From Streptomyces sp. Je 1-79 (GTDB lineage Bacteria > Actinomycetota > Actinomycetes > Streptomycetales > Streptomycetaceae), in contig NZ_JAMGSL010000004.1 of NCBI RefSeq assembly GCF_025195125.1, forward strand, positions 434,001 through 498,000: a DNA stretch of 64,000 bases, read 5' to 3'. The position numbers and the translations under genes are program-made. Of the stretch, positions 1 to 8,760 are shown piece by piece. The notes beneath the pieces are model-generated. The model saw only the letters and a list, made by a program, of their open reading frames with translations. It searched no databases and was not told the origin of the DNA. How positions within the stretch are numbered: the stretch's first letter is position 1; every line of letters begins with the position of its first letter.

Positions 1-556
1 GGCCGGCCGAGGCGACCAGGCGGTCGACGAACTCGGCGATCTCCTCGGCGATGGCCCCGTGGCTGTCGAGCGGACGTGGGTCGAGCCGGCCGAACACCGC
101 GTACCGGCTGCCCGCGGCGATCCGTCCGTCGAGCAGGAACATCCGGTACTCGGCGGCGAAGGTCACCACCTCGGAGAGCAGCACCGGTGTCGCCGGGTCC
201 AGATCGGCGGGCAGCCGGGAGCCATCGGCGTAGACGTCCGCCGGGAAGGACTTGTCACGCGGCGGCTTGACGAACATCGGCCGCTCGACCGCCCACGCGT
301 CGGCGACAGTGGCCGCACGGACCTCGCGACCGGTGAACTCCTCCGGCAGCTCGGCAAGCCAGTCGTCCGCCGGTTCGAGCAACGCGAACCCGAGCCGTCC
401 GGCCAGCCGCGCCCCCGCCGCCGGCCCGCCGTACCAGTGGGCCGGTCCCACCGCCGCGCCGGTCTCCTCCGCCGCCAGGACCACCATCCCCCGCGCCGCG
501 GCCTCAACGGCCAACAGCTCCATCGTCGACGTCCGCCGCCCGGGCATGACCAGCAC
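1..556 (-). CDS. ATP-grasp domain protein (DUF4343-like), C-terminus cut by window edge
   Basis: The gene runs off the left edge, so only about 185 N-terminal residues are visible. I chose GTG at 556 because a GGAGGAGG ribosome-binding site lies five bases upstream; an in-frame ATG lies three codons further in (547). The visible protein has the pattern of a small ATP-grasp ligase: a lysine in FVKPP near residue 105, then an acidic, aromatic strand EVVTFAAEYRMF and GRIAAGSRY. Proteins of this type join a carboxylate to an amine through an acylphosphate, but the substrate cannot be told. It is transcribed away from ramR; whether it belongs to the lanthipeptide locus is not shown by the sequence. 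Confidence 0.7.
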   Translation of the reverse strand, partial: MLVMPGRRTSTMELLAVEAAARGMVVLAAEETGAAVGPAHWYGGPAAGARLAGRLGFALLEPADDWLAELPEEFTGREVRAATVADAWAVERPMFVKPPRDKSFPADVYADGSRLPADLDPATPVLLSEVVTFAAEYRMFLLDGRIAAGSRYAVFGRLDPRPLDSHGAIAEEIAEFVDRLVASAG

Positions 557-1037
557 CGCTTCCTCCTCCGAACACGTGCAAAGCCGCCACGCTAGACCTG
601 TCCCCTCCCAGCCGCACGCGAGTATCCGGGCCCGCGGAGCAGGTGCGACACACGCTCGCGCACGGACCGAGTGTTCGTCACAAGACAGGGGCTGATCGAC
701 CCTTCGGCAGCCGGCGGCTCCCGCCCCTCGGGCCGGACGATGAAGTCGTCGGATCGTCCACCCCCGTCGGGCTCAACGGAGGGTTCACCGCAGGGCTTCA
801 CCGGAGGGGGCCGCCCGGGGGAGACGGGATCTGGACATTCCCCGTCGGCCCCGGTCGGCCCCGCACCCCGTCGGCCTGCGCACCGGTCGTACGCAGGAAG
901 CGGTTCCGGCCCCGGCGCCCCGGAGTGCGCCCCCTGTGCGCCCGGTGCCGCGTTCTTGCGAGGGAGACAAGGGCAGAGGGGTGAGGGGCTGATCGCGGCA
1001 TGCCCTGCGGGTATGCCGCAGACCGAAGGGGTGGGGA
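557..1037. other. Intergenic region between divergent ATP-grasp gene and ramR
   Basis: About 480 bases without a convincing gene. The open frames crossing it have no family resemblance and conflict with one another. The only clear structure is a dyad at 995-1019 just before the ramR ribosome-binding site, listed separately. The region should hold the ramR promoter. Confidence 0.6.
995..1019. promoter_or_regulatory. Dyad upstream of ramR
   Basis: GCGGCAT (995-1001) is mirrored exactly by ATGCCGC (1013-1019); inside them CCC and GGG can also pair around a TGC loop. It sits about 10 bases before the Shine-Dalgarno run of ramR, so it could be an operator or a 5' UTR hairpin that influences translation. 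Function is inferred only from position. Confidence 0.4.
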
Positions 1038-1655
1038 ATGGTACGGGTGACGGTGGTGTACGAGGCGCAGCTCCTGCGTGCCGCGCTGGTGGATCTGCTG
1101 CGGTCGGACGCCGGGGTCGTGGTCGTCTCCTCGATGTCCCAATGGCCACAGGAGCCGGAGTCCGTCGCATCGGCGCCGGACGTGTTCGTCGCCGACGCCG
1201 AGTGTCTGCCGCCCTCCGGGGCGGAGCCCGACAGCGCCGTCGCATCGGTATCGGCGTCACTCTCTGCGGGCGGTTCGGCCCTGCTGGCGCTGGTCCCCGC
1301 GCAGCGGCCCGGTGTGCTGCGCCGGGCGCACGCGGCGGGGGCGACCGGTTTCGTCGACAAGAACGGTTCGAAGAGCCGATTACTCCATGCCCTGCACCGT
1401 GTCGCCAAGGGTGAACGTTTCATCGACGACGGGCTCGCCCTCGGGTTCCTCCAGGCCGCCGAGATGCCTCTCACCCGGCGTGAGCTGAGCGTCCTCTCGC
1501 TGGCGGCCAAGGGAGCGCCCGTCGGTGAGATCGCCGCGACGCTGTACCTCTCCAAGGGAACCGTCCGGAACTACATGGCGAGCGTCATCCGCAAGGTCGG
1601 CGCACGCAACCGGGTGGACGCCATCCGGATCGCCCAGGGGGCCGGGTGGACCTGA
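1038..1655 (+). CDS. ramR: RamR/AmfR-type LuxR-family response regulator of the SapB-like cluster
   Basis: A 205-residue protein with an N-terminal receiver-like domain (about 1-125) and a C-terminal LuxR/NarL helix-turn-helix (about 145-200, LTRRELSVLSLAAKG then IAATLYLSKGTVRNYM). Proteins of this kind activate the ramCSAB operon that makes the SapB morphogen in Streptomyces, and the location right next to that operon supports the name. The receiver is atypical: the acidic pair expected after the first strand reads YEA, while the likely phospho-acceptor Asp (VADAE, near 55) and the conserved Lys (FVDKN) are present. ATG at 1038 follows a G-rich ribosome-binding site. It converges on ramB with only 38 bases between stops. 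Confidence 0.88.
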   Translation: MVRVTVVYEAQLLRAALVDLLRSDAGVVVVSSMSQWPQEPESVASAPDVFVADAECLPPSGAEPDSAVASVSASLSAGGSALLALVPAQRPGVLRRAHAAGATGFVDKNGSKSRLLHALHRVAKGERFIDDGLALGFLQAAEMPLTRRELSVLSLAAKGAPVGEIAATLYLSKGTVRNYMASVIRKVGARNRVDAIRIAQGAGWT

Positions 1656-1693
1656 CCGCCGCCGCGTGACGTCTCCGCGGGCGCGGTCCCTGT

Positions 1694-3583
1694 TCAGTGC
1701 CGGACGTTCCAGTGCCCCACCAGATCGCGGTAGAGAGCCGACCGTACGAGCAGGTCCTCGTGCGTGCCGCACTGGACGCGGGTGCCGTCGAGGACGAGGA
1801 TCCGGTCCGCGCGCAACGCCGACGACAGCCGGTGGGCGACGACGACCAACGTCCCGGGCCGGGCGCGCAGGGCGTGTTCGGCGGTGGCCTCCGCGACGGG
1901 GTCCACGTGACAGGTCGCCTCGTCGAGCAGCAGCAGCGGGGCCGGGGACAGGTGGGCGCGCGCGAGGGCGACCAGCTGCCGTTCGCCGAGGGACAGGGCC
2001 TCCGGCCGCAGCGGTCGGTCGAGCCCGCCGACGCGGTCGACGAGCGGTTCCAGCCCGAGGGCCCGTACGGCGTCGTCGACGTCGGACGGGCCCGCGTCGG
2101 GCCGCAGATAGCGGAGGTTGTCCCGCAGAGTGCCCGTGAAGACGTACGCCTCCTGCGGGATCAGTACCCGCAGGGCGGCGAGTTCGGCCGGCGGGTACTG
2201 ACCGGCGGGGCGGCCGGAGAGGCACACGTCGCCCCGATCCGGCGTCAGCAGGCCTGCCGCGACCTGCAGGAGGGTCGACTTCCCGATGCCGCTCGGGCCG
2301 ACGACCGCGATGTGCTCCCCGTCCTCGACGGTCAGGTCCAGAGCGTCGAGGACGGCACGGGCGCCGGGACCGTACGCGGCTCGCACGCGGCGCAGCTCCA
2401 GGGCCGCCGTCGCCCGATCCTCCGGGCCCTGCCCGCGCGCGGGGGGCGTGGCGGAGGGGGACGGGAGGGCGGGTGGTGATCCGGGGAGCGGACTGGTGAG
2501 CCGGTCGAGGATGACGAAGAGACGCGCCCCCGCGGCCCCCAGGACGGTCATGAGCGTGTGCAGGGCCGGCAGCAGCGCCTGGAGGACGTAGGTGAGCGCA
2601 CCCACGAAGGCGCCCGCCGTGAGGCCCTGGCGAAGGAGCCACGGGGTCGCCGCCAGGAGCAGGAACACGGGCAACTGGCCCGCCGTCGCCACGGACAGCG
2701 TACGGACCGCCGCCCAGCGGGCCATGGCGCGCTGGGCGGCGGCGGCCTCCTCGGTCGCACGGCGGTTCCGGGCGGCGGTCGGCTCCTGGGTGCCGCAGGC
2801 GACGATGTCGCGCAGGGCGGCACGGGTGATCTCCGCGCGCCGTCCCACGGCCTCGTCCGCGTCGAGGTAGCGGTGCTGGGCTCGCGCCATGGGCCGCAGG
2901 GTGGCGGTGAACAGGATGAGTCCCAGGACGAGCGGCGGAAGGACGACGAGGAGGAACTGCGGCGCGAGGGACACGAGGCCGACGAGGGCTCCGGCGGCGA
3001 CGAAGACGAAGGAGCGGGCGGCGAGGACCAGCCCGGCGAAGCTGTCCCGGGCGATCTCCGTCTGGCTCGTCAGGCGTGACACCGCGGTCGTGTCCACGGC
3101 TCCACCCCGGGCGGTGGCAGCGCGTAGTGCGCGCGCGACCGACCGCCGAACCAGGTGGTCGCGCAACGGTTCCGTGAGATGCGGGAGTTGGGCGAAGACG
3201 CCCCGGACGACCGGCGCGCCGAGCAGGATGGCCACGGCGGCTCCCACGAGCCAGAGAAGGCCGGTGGCGGTGGCACCCCGCAGGAATCCGTCGTCCAACG
3301 ACCGGGCCACGCAGAACCCGCCGAGGAACGTCTGCGCGGATTCGGCCGCGGACCATGCCGCCAGTTTGGCCAGGACGCGCTTGCGGCGGCCGAGGAACCC
3401 GCGTGCCGAAGCCATGACCCGCCGGGACGTCCCCTCGACGGCCGGGGCGGGTTCGACGGTGGCTGCTGCCGGCCGGGGACCTCCCGTGGCCGACCCGAGC
3501 TCTCCCGCTGCCGGTCGGGGTCGTCCCGTAGCCGGCGGCGGCTTCGGATCCGTCGTCCGTCCCGCGTCCGCTCCCGGGTTCAC
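1694..3583 (-). CDS. ramB: ABC exporter half-transporter of the SapB-like cluster (RamB)
   Basis: A 629-residue membrane-plus-ATPase half exporter. Hydrophobic helices fill about residues 75-350; the nucleotide-binding domain has Walker A VGPSGIGKST near 431, a signature read as LSLGERQ near 531, Walker B LLLLDEAT and a switch His (VVVAHRL). The first ~60 residues are rich in Pro and Ala. GTG at 3583 overlaps the ramA stop (GTGA), so the two are translationally coupled and probably form a heterodimer that exports or positions the SapB-like peptide. The signature has Leu where Gly is usual (LSLGE against LSGGQ), while the Walker B Glu is intact, an asymmetry complementary to that in RamA. Confidence 0.87.
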   Translation of the reverse strand: MNPGADAGRTTDPKPPPATGRPRPAAGELGSATGGPRPAAATVEPAPAVEGTSRRVMASARGFLGRRKRVLAKLAAWSAAESAQTFLGGFCVARSLDDGFLRGATATGLLWLVGAAVAILLGAPVVRGVFAQLPHLTEPLRDHLVRRSVARALRAATARGGAVDTTAVSRLTSQTEIARDSFAGLVLAARSFVFVAAGALVGLVSLAPQFLLVVLPPLVLGLILFTATLRPMARAQHRYLDADEAVGRRAEITRAALRDIVACGTQEPTAARNRRATEEAAAAQRAMARWAAVRTLSVATAGQLPVFLLLAATPWLLRQGLTAGAFVGALTYVLQALLPALHTLMTVLGAAGARLFVILDRLTSPLPGSPPALPSPSATPPARGQGPEDRATAALELRRVRAAYGPGARAVLDALDLTVEDGEHIAVVGPSGIGKSTLLQVAAGLLTPDRGDVCLSGRPAGQYPPAELAALRVLIPQEAYVFTGTLRDNLRYLRPDAGPSDVDDAVRALGLEPLVDRVGGLDRPLRPEALSLGERQLVALARAHLSPAPLLLLDEATCHVDPVAEATAEHALRARPGTLVVVAHRLSSALRADRILVLDGTRVQCGTHEDLLVRSALYRDLVGHWNVRH

Positions 3584-5526
3584 TCGCCGCTCCCGAGGCC
3601 GTCGCGGGCGGACTGCCCGGCGGGACGCGTGTCCTGTCGGGCGGCTCGCCCGGCAGGGCGGGTGCCCGTCGCGACCACGGGGTCAGGAGTGGACGGCGTC
3701 CCCGGGGCGGCAGGCGCCCCCGCCCCCGTGCCGGCAGTCCTCGCCTCGGCCCCGCCCCCCACCGAGGCGACCGTCCCCGTGGGCACCGCAGACGCTTCGG
3801 TCAGGAACACGGCGCGGTAGTCCGGGTCCTCCCACAGCAGGTGGTGCGGTGCGCATCTCCGCACCCGTCCGGCCTCGAGCCAGACCACCCGGTCCGCACG
3901 GGCCGCCGTGGAGACCCGGTGAGCCACGATGAGCTTGGTGCACGGCCGCAGCGACGTGGCGAGGGCGAGCTCCACCTGCCGTTCGGTCGCCGTGTCGAGG
4001 CTCGACGTCGCGTCGTCCAGGATCATCAGCCGCCCGGCACCGATGAACGCCCGTGCCAGGCCGAGTCGTTGACTCTCGCCGCCGGAGAGCGGCGCGTCGT
4101 CGAGGGGTGTGTCGTACCCCAGTGGCAGCAGGCGGATGAAGGTGTCGGCGCTCGCGGCCCTGGCGGCGTGTCCGACTTCCTCCGCCACGGCTTCGGCCGT
4201 AGCCGTAGCCCGGCCCTGTGCGGGCCCGAGCCCCGTGGCGATCGCGGAGCGGACCGTGGCGGCGGCACCGCTGTCGAATACGGGACGCGCGAAGGCGTAG
4301 GCCGTCGACCCGCGCAGTTCCGCGCGGCCCAGCTCGGCCAGGTCGACCCCGTCCAGGAGGACGCGCCCTTCGTCGGGGTCGGTCAGCCGGCCCGCGACGG
4401 CGGCCAGCGTGGACTTGCCGGCGCCGGAACAGCCCACGACGGCGACCGTCGCCCCGCCGTCGATCGTGAGCGTCACGTCCGTGAGCAGTGGGACGCCGTC
4501 GCGTACCACTCCCACCCCCCTCAGTTCCAGTTCGCCGGGCCTGTCGGCCGGCAGGGCGGCGGAACCGTGGGCCATCGGCGGGAGGTCGGCCAGAGCGGCC
4601 GTGCGGCGGCCCGCGTTGCGGGCCCGGACCAGCGTGCCGAGCGGTGCCGCGATGCCTCCGATGCCGGCGGCGAGGGCGGCGTACCGCGAGGCGGCGAGCA
4701 GGTCGCCGATGCTGAGGTCCCCCGCGGCCAGTCTGGCCCCCGCCACCGCCACGACCGCCGTGGTGAGCAACGGGAGCAGGACGCCGCTGCGGGCCACGGC
4801 GCGGCCGTGGACGAGCCACATGCGCGTTCCGTGCCGCGCCATGTCCTCCAGCGGGGCGAGGATGCGTTCCTCCTCGCGGCGTGCCGTGTGCGCGGCGGCA
4901 ATGGTCTGCGCACCGCTCAGCGCCTCGGTCAGGCGCGCGGCGATGGTGCCCTGCGCCTGCTGGTAGCGGCCGACCGAGTCGGACGACTGGTGCGCGAACG
5001 TACGCAGCAACAGCAGGAGCAGCGGCAGGCCGGCCGCGAAGACGGCGGCGGTCCAGGGGTCGATCAGGGCCAGCGCGACGAGGGCGCCGGCCGGGACGAG
5101 GACGGAGGACCCCGATGTCGTGAGGGCCGCCGGTGCGGCGCCGCTGTCCGTGGCGTTGACGCACAGCCGGGCGGCGACGTCGCCGCCCGAGAGGGGCGCG
5201 GCCCGGTGAGGGGCGGTGCCGAGCAGACCGTTCAGTGCGCGGAGGCGGACCCAGGCGGTGGCGCGGGCGGTGGTGAGCTGGGTCAGCAGGACCGCGGCGG
5301 TCTCGAGCAGGACTTCCGCGGCGAGCAGTACGGCGGCCCATGCCAGCCACGTACCCGCGCCGGGTCGTTGGTGCAGGAGCAGGTCGAGCGCGCGGCCGGC
5401 GACGGCGGGGACGGCGAGCGCGCAGGCCGCACCGGCGACCGAGCAGACGAGCAGCACCGCCGCGCTGCCCGCGGTGTGCCGTACGGCGCCGCGCAGCAGC
5501 CGGTCGGACCCGGTCGGCGAGGCCAT
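3580..5526 (-). CDS. ramA: ABC exporter half-transporter of the SapB-like cluster (RamA)
   Basis: A 648-residue half exporter with transmembrane helices over about residues 20-290 and an ATPase domain with Walker A VGCSGAGKST near 368, signature LSGGESQ near 482 and Walker B LMILDDATS near 502. The residue after the Walker B Asp is Asp rather than the catalytic Glu, so this ATPase site would be weak, as in many heterodimeric exporters where one site is degenerate. A ~75-residue Ala/Gly/Thr/Pro-rich tail follows the ATPase domain. ATG at 5526 lies 223 bases after the ramS stop; the gap contains a strong hairpin. Order ramC-S-A-B matches the SapB locus as known in Streptomyces. Confidence 0.87.
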   Translation of the reverse strand: MASPTGSDRLLRGAVRHTAGSAAVLLVCSVAGAACALAVPAVAGRALDLLLHQRPGAGTWLAWAAVLLAAEVLLETAAVLLTQLTTARATAWVRLRALNGLLGTAPHRAAPLSGGDVAARLCVNATDSGAAPAALTTSGSSVLVPAGALVALALIDPWTAAVFAAGLPLLLLLLRTFAHQSSDSVGRYQQAQGTIAARLTEALSGAQTIAAAHTARREEERILAPLEDMARHGTRMWLVHGRAVARSGVLLPLLTTAVVAVAGARLAAGDLSIGDLLAASRYAALAAGIGGIAAPLGTLVRARNAGRRTAALADLPPMAHGSAALPADRPGELELRGVGVVRDGVPLLTDVTLTIDGGATVAVVGCSGAGKSTLAAVAGRLTDPDEGRVLLDGVDLAELGRAELRGSTAYAFARPVFDSGAAATVRSAIATGLGPAQGRATATAEAVAEEVGHAARAASADTFIRLLPLGYDTPLDDAPLSGGESQRLGLARAFIGAGRLMILDDATSSLDTATERQVELALATSLRPCTKLIVAHRVSTAARADRVVWLEAGRVRRCAPHHLLWEDPDYRAVFLTEASAVPTGTVASVGGGAEARTAGTGAGAPAAPGTPSTPDPVVATGTRPAGRAARQDTRPAGQSARDGLGSGE

Positions 5527-5669
5527 CCGATGCCCTTTCTCCTGGCGGGTACGGCAGGGGTACGGCGGGTACGGCGAGAGCGGTGAGTGCGGCGAGCATG
5601 GCGGGTGGTCGCCGGGCGGCCGGCCTCGGCGGCTCCGAAGGCCCGCGCCCGCGCCCAGGGCCCGCGGCC

Positions 5670-5700
5670 GGTGCCCCGGGAGCTTCGCTTCCGGGGCACC
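5670..5700 (-). terminator. Strong hairpin between ramS and ramA (likely partial terminator)
   Basis: Arms 5670-5683 and 5687-5700 pair over 14 positions (one G-U) around a three-base loop; the outer ten pairs, GGTGCCCCGG with its complement, are perfect. The operon is read right to left, so RNA polymerase meets it after ramS and before ramA. No U-tract follows, as is usual in high-GC actinobacteria. It would lower transporter mRNA relative to the ramS precursor mRNA. Confidence 0.65.
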
Positions 5701-5749
5701 GTGACTTCGCGTCGCCCGCCTCGGCGGCCGTGCGCGGAGCCGGATCGGG

Positions 5750-5878
5750 TCAGTTACAGGTCGTCACGCTGAGGCTGCTGTCCCCGCAGAGCAGCAGGCT
5801 CGCGCGGCTGCCGGTCTCGACGTCGCCGACGGCCTCGTCCTTGGGGGTCTCCAGCGACTGCAGGTCGAACAGGTTCAT
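5750..5878 (-). CDS. ramS: RamS/AmfS SapB-like class III lanthipeptide precursor
   Basis: A 42-residue precursor. Residues 3-7 read LFDLQ, the leader motif that class III synthetases bind; the core is roughly residues 22-42 and contains two copies of the Ser-x2-Ser-x3-Cys pattern (SRASLLLC and SSLSVTTC) that in SapB become dehydroalanine and (methyl)lanthionine-type rings. Compared with the S. coelicolor RamS as I remember it, only a few conservative changes are visible, so the product should be a SapB-type surfactant peptide that helps aerial hyphae rise. ATG at 5878 overlaps the ramC stop (ATGA), coupling translation to the synthetase gene. The gene is short and easily missed by automatic calling. 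Confidence 0.93.
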   Translation of the reverse strand: MNLFDLQSLETPKDEAVGDVETGSRASLLLCGDSSLSVTTCN

Positions 5879-8682
5879 GATCGTTTCCTTTCGTGTGGGG
5901 ACGGTTGTGCTGTGCGACCCCGGAGCGGGGCCGGTTCGTGGGGCCGCCGAAGCGGCGGGAGGAAGGGCAGGTGTGCCGGGCCGTCGCCCAGGGCTGCCGA
6001 GAGGGCCAGCAGGACGCCCGCCGTGCCGGTGGCGACGTCCATGGAGAGCCGCATCATCTGTTCGCCGGGGAAGGCGAGATGGCCTCGGTAGGACATCGCG
6101 TGCCAGGTCAGGCAGCCGATCTGGCGGCGTACGTCCTCGGGCGCCGTGCCGGGTCCGCCGGTGTTCGTGCGGGCGAGGTGCAGGACCATCCCGGCGACGC
6201 CGCGGAAGAGGCCCGGCTGGGCGTAGAAGGTGGCCTGCGCCGCCTGCACGATGTCGCGCCGGGCCCGGTCGAGGGTCTCGTCGTGGCGGTGGAGGAGGTA
6301 GTCGTCGATCACCATGCCGATGCCCACGCTGCCTGCGCCGAGATACGGCATCGTGCGCCAGCCCTCGTCGACCTGCAGGGTGCCGGAGACTCCGCGCACA
6401 CAGCGGGTGAGGTCGTCGTGGAGCGCTTCGGCGGCGAGGTCGAGGAGCGCGGTGTCCCGGGTGCGTTCGTAGAGCCGTACGAACAGCAGGGCTCGGCCGG
6501 CGGCGCCGTGCAGCAGTCCGGTCCGCACCCGGCCCGGCGCCGCATCCACGGACCCGGCGGACGCGGCGGGCGGGCGGGCCGCCAGTTCGGCGCACCTCAG
6601 CGCCGCCGCGTGCAGGCCGGTCTCGCCGGTGGAGGTGGCCAGGGAGTCGAGGGCGAGGCCGATTCCGGCGGTTCCGCCGTGGAGGTCCGGCGCGAGGGCG
6701 ACGTGGTCCTGGGCGAGGACGAGTTCGGCCAGCTCGAGGGCGGACGCCGTGTGCCCGAGGCGTTGGAGGGTCCAGGCGATGCCGGTGAGCCCGTCGTAGA
6801 AGCCGAGCGGCGTGCCGGACTCGGGCTGCTTGGCGTACCGTAAGAGCTTCTCCTCCGCGGCCGGACATCGTGCGGCCCCGCTCTCGTGCAGGGCATGGAG
6901 GACCCCCGCGGTGCCGTAGGCGACGGACATGCCGCCCCCGGCGGTGGCGAACTGGGCGATGTCGCCGGGGAAGAAACGGTCCTCCCGGTCGGGCGTCGCC
7001 GACGCCAGGATCGCGTGGACCATCGAGTCGCGGCTGTGGGGCCACTGCGCCGGCTCCACGGGCAGGAACGCGGAGCTGCTGCCGACGGCGCCGCCGAGTG
7101 CGGTGACGCCCCGGGGGAGTGGGGCGCTGTCGCGAGGCCGGGCAAGGTCGGGTGGCGAGGCGCCGACAGGGGTCGGTGCGCCGGTACCGGTCGAGGTGTC
7201 GGTGCGGACCTCGTTTCCGGTGCGGGTCGGTGCGCCCGTGCGGGCCGAGGTGCCGGCGGGCTGGCGCACGATCTCCCGTACCGCGGCGTCCAAGAAGCCG
7301 GGAGGCAGGGGGAATTGCGCCGCCGCGACCTCCGCCAGATGGGCGGCCTTGGCCCGGTCCACGGCGAGCAGACTCGTGAGCGGGACGAACAGGGCGATCC
7401 TCAGACAGGCGAGTGCGTAGCGGTCCACATCGAAGCCACGCCGGTCGGCGGGTGCGACGAACGCCGGGTTGGCGACGGTCTGCCGGCCGCCCTGTGCGGC
7501 CGGCTGGGCCGCCTCGAAGTCCAGAAGCACCACGGAGCTCTCGTCCTCGGACACCATGATGTTGAACAGGTGCAGGTCGTTGAAGACGATCCCCCGTGCG
7601 TGCACCGCGGCCACGGCCTGCTCGACGAGACCGTGGATCCGCAGGGCCCAGTCCGTGTACTCGGCGAGCCGCTCCGCCGACGGTTCGGCCTCCATCAGGG
7701 GATGCCTGCGGGCGAAGAAGGTGTTGAGCGGCCTGCCCTCCACGAATTCGAGGGCCAGGAAGTGGTGGTCGCCGAGGGTGAAGCTGTCGAGGACCTCCGG
7801 TGTGCAGTCGAGCCCGGACAGCCGTTCCAGCGCGCTGCGTTCGCGGTGCAGCCGGGTGACGGCGTCGGCCCCGTCGGCGGCCAGCCCGGCGAACGGACGT
7901 GCCTCCTTCAGGACGACCCGACGGCCCGTCACGCGGTGCCGCGCCTCGTACACGCCCCCGCCGTTGGAGAAGTGCAGTGCCTTGTCGATCTCGTACGGCA
8001 TCTCCTGCACCGTCACCGCGGCTCTCGCCTCGAGGTGCGGGCGCAGGAACGACGGCGGAGTGACCCAGTCGGGCACGCGGAAGACGGGCCCGCGCGCGTC
8101 GGGCACGAGGGTGCCGGTGCCGTCCTCGATGGCCGGCCGCAGCTCCCCGTGTGCGTCGTAGCAGTGGCGGCGGGTGAAGCTGCCGTACCGCAGGTGCACG
8201 GGGCCCTTTCCCCAGCGCAGATCGCTGAGGACGTACGGGCCGGGCTCGCCGTCGAGCAGGTGCGCCAGGTCGGTCGCCAGACGCTCGCACTGCTCGTCGT
8301 CGGCCGGGTACACCGTGATGAACTTGCCGCTGGCGGCGCGGTCCGCGTACTTGGCGTTGCGCTGGTGCAGCAGGTACCGGCTCGGCACGAACTTGAACGC
8401 CACCTCGTGCCGCAGGCAGTGTTCCCGGACCGTGTCGAGGACCCGCTCCGCGTTGTCGAGGCAGGCCGAGACGTGGATCTTCCAGCCCTGCGACGGGAGG
8501 TTGCGCCCCAGCGGACGCAGGGCGAGCCAGTCACCCGTCCGATGGCTGGTCCACCCCTCGGGGACGGGAAGAGCGGCGGCCCGGTAGAGGGAGTCGCCCG
8601 CTCCGTCGGCGAAGACGAGACGGTGCGGCGCGTCGTAGAAGTGCCGGTCTGCGTCGCAGAAGACCGCGTACCCCTTGTTCAC
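5875..8682 (-). CDS. ramC: Class III lanthipeptide synthetase LanKC (RamC/AmfT)
   Basis: A 935-residue three-domain enzyme. Residues ~1-220 form the phospho-Ser/Thr lyase region; ~230-420 a Ser/Thr kinase domain (Gly-rich HFSNGGGVYEA near 240, VLKEAR Lys near 257, FNDLHLFNIM near 364, LLDFEA near 387); ~560-900 a LanC-like cyclase with repeated GxxG helices (DLHGGTAGIG, YLGAGSVGIG, FRGVAGMVL) but without the zinc-binding Cys and His motifs of LanC, as expected for class III. A Thr/Gly-rich low-complexity linker lies at about 475-520. It dehydrates and cyclises RamS. GTG at 8682 has GAGGGAG eight bases upstream; the stop overlaps ramS. Confidence 0.93.
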   Translation of the reverse strand: MNKGYAVFCDADRHFYDAPHRLVFADGAGDSLYRAAALPVPEGWTSHRTGDWLALRPLGRNLPSQGWKIHVSACLDNAERVLDTVREHCLRHEVAFKFVPSRYLLHQRNAKYADRAASGKFITVYPADDEQCERLATDLAHLLDGEPGPYVLSDLRWGKGPVHLRYGSFTRRHCYDAHGELRPAIEDGTGTLVPDARGPVFRVPDWVTPPSFLRPHLEARAAVTVQEMPYEIDKALHFSNGGGVYEARHRVTGRRVVLKEARPFAGLAADGADAVTRLHRERSALERLSGLDCTPEVLDSFTLGDHHFLALEFVEGRPLNTFFARRHPLMEAEPSAERLAEYTDWALRIHGLVEQAVAAVHARGIVFNDLHLFNIMVSEDESSVVLLDFEAAQPAAQGGRQTVANPAFVAPADRRGFDVDRYALACLRIALFVPLTSLLAVDRAKAAHLAEVAAAQFPLPPGFLDAAVREIVRQPAGTSARTGAPTRTGNEVRTDTSTGTGAPTPVGASPPDLARPRDSAPLPRGVTALGGAVGSSSAFLPVEPAQWPHSRDSMVHAILASATPDREDRFFPGDIAQFATAGGGMSVAYGTAGVLHALHESGAARCPAAEEKLLRYAKQPESGTPLGFYDGLTGIAWTLQRLGHTASALELAELVLAQDHVALAPDLHGGTAGIGLALDSLATSTGETGLHAAALRCAELAARPPAASAGSVDAAPGRVRTGLLHGAAGRALLFVRLYERTRDTALLDLAAEALHDDLTRCVRGVSGTLQVDEGWRTMPYLGAGSVGIGMVIDDYLLHRHDETLDRARRDIVQAAQATFYAQPGLFRGVAGMVLHLARTNTGGPGTAPEDVRRQIGCLTWHAMSYRGHLAFPGEQMMRLSMDVATGTAGVLLALSAALGDGPAHLPFLPPLRRPHEPAPLRGRTAQPSPHERKRS

Positions 8683-8700
8683 AACGCACTCCCTCGGTCG

Positions 8701-8756
8701 GTGACGGACACGACGTTGTCACGCCCCCCGAGGGCCCCGACAGTCGCCGCTGTCAC
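8701..8756 (-). promoter_or_regulatory. Candidate regulator-binding repeats upstream of ramC
   Basis: TGTCAC occurs at 8717-8722 and 8751-8756 (34 bases apart), and GTGAC at 8701-8705 is an inverted copy of part of it. They lie within 75 bases upstream of the ramC start, where RamR would be expected to act. The assignment to RamR is an inference from position; the motif was not matched to a known site. Confidence 0.3.
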
Positions 8757-8760
8757 GTCT

